Assembly: GCA_947624645.1 (NCBI GenBank)
Contig: CANQLG010000007.1
Location: 1 to 64,000 of the forward strand
DNA length: 64,000 bases
Reading direction: 5' to 3'
From: Candidatus Gastranaerophilales bacterium
Lineage (GTDB): Bacteria; Cyanobacteriota; Vampirovibrionia; Gastranaerophilales; Gastranaerophilaceae
Shown here: piece by piece, positions 63,875 through 64,000 of the stretch
Numbering within the stretch: the stretch's first letter is position 1
How the letters are laid out: each line of letters begins with the position of its first letter
The notes under the pieces: generated by a model
Database searches by the model: none
The model's input: only the letters and a program-made list of their open reading frames with translations
What the model was told of the DNA's origin: nothing
Translations under genes and position numbers: made by a program

Positions 63875-64000
63875 AATATCCCCAATTCAATATAGTAATA
63901 TTTTATTGGAATTATGCTTTTTTCTCAAGAAATTAAATTTACTTTAATTTTAATAATCATTGTATTGGAATTATTTTTCTTAAATAAGTATTGTAATAAA
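63875..64000. other. Spacer upstream of polA
   Basis: AT-rich, 126 bases, no ORF or hairpin of note; a weak minus-strand -10 (TACTAT) may lie near 63890. The neighbouring gene is beyond the window. Confidence 0.4.

Noticed and set aside
1-64000. tRNA or rRNA genes
   Set aside because: I looked for T-arm words (GGTTCRANYCC) with acceptor stems on both strands and found none with supporting structure.

Overview
The window is visibly AT-rich and shows anaerobic physiology: desulfoferrodoxin, rubredoxin plus a flavodiiron protein, and an iron-sulfur serine dehydratase. It also has several families common in the cyanobacterial phylum: LL-diaminopimelate aminotransferase, AroH-type chorismate mutase, LmeA/DUF2993, GerMN and a cyanobacterial-style omega-like protein. 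There are no photosynthesis genes. The pilin-type motif GFTLAEVLITL and many secreted or membrane proteins of unknown family fit a non-photosynthetic gut cyanobacterium (Melainabacteria/Vampirovibrionia, probably Gastranaerophilales). This placement is inference from gene content; no search was run. Most genes are ordinary core genes. No tRNA, rRNA, CRISPR array, transposase or prophage was recognised.

Layout. 1-310: a GC-richer 153-bp tandem repeat made of small hairpins, cut by the window edge. 430-5000: serine dehydratase (sdaAB-sdaAA), then dapL and a glutamate-synthase-type oxidoreductase. 5050-7340 (minus): TM2, DUF2752, flippase-like and TPR proteins in one tight unit. 7630-11260: omega-like protein, rpsT, an internally duplicated membrane protein, rdgB, uppS. 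11330-14230: two WG-repeat exported proteins, the first behind a promoter carrying a C10 tract. 14230-18300: hsp20, then gyrA-ridA-dtd. 18420-20690: a small ORF and, on the minus strand, a soluble protein resembling the cytoplasmic half of the flagellar/type III export gate FlhA, with an upstream partner gene. 20760-24260: clpP, ROK kinase, holA, holB. 24300-26000: tandem methyltransferase paralogues with a holB scar between them. 26060-30770: nitrilase, PBP4-type carboxypeptidase, desulfoferrodoxin, CooC/MinD-like ATPase, folD. 30817-34036 (minus): complete dTDP-rhamnose set rfbCBDA. 34070-37160 (minus): an exported protein and a large EF-hand/coiled-coil/lysozyme-like protein. 37320-40340: rubredoxin, flavodiiron protein, ilvD. 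40340-42050 (minus): dnaJ-like, queE. 42150-51690: glyA, wecA-like, def, fmt, aroH, a degenerate ATP-grasp gene, ylxR, infB, rbfA, truB. 51700-55680: a frameshifted pilin-like gene with a C10 tract, LmeA-like, GerMN, a small LuxR-type HTH protein and a six-half-repeat Clp-N protein. 55620-64000: U32 peptidase, two HExxH proteins, lpd, a small exported protein and polA.

Themes. (1) Three C/G homopolymers of 9-10 nt in this AT-rich sequence lie in a pilin-like ORF, in a promoter spacer, and in one of two methyltransferase copies; together they look like a set of slippage switches for surface features. (2) Two uncommon architectures of well-known domains stand out: an FlhA cytoplasmic domain without its membrane channel, and Clp N-domains without an ATPase. 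(3) Four genes have a -10 hexamer placed so that transcription would begin at or within a base or two of the start codon, suggesting leaderless mRNAs. TTG starts are frequent. (4) A perfect 12-bp hairpin hides the ribosome binding site of desulfoferrodoxin.
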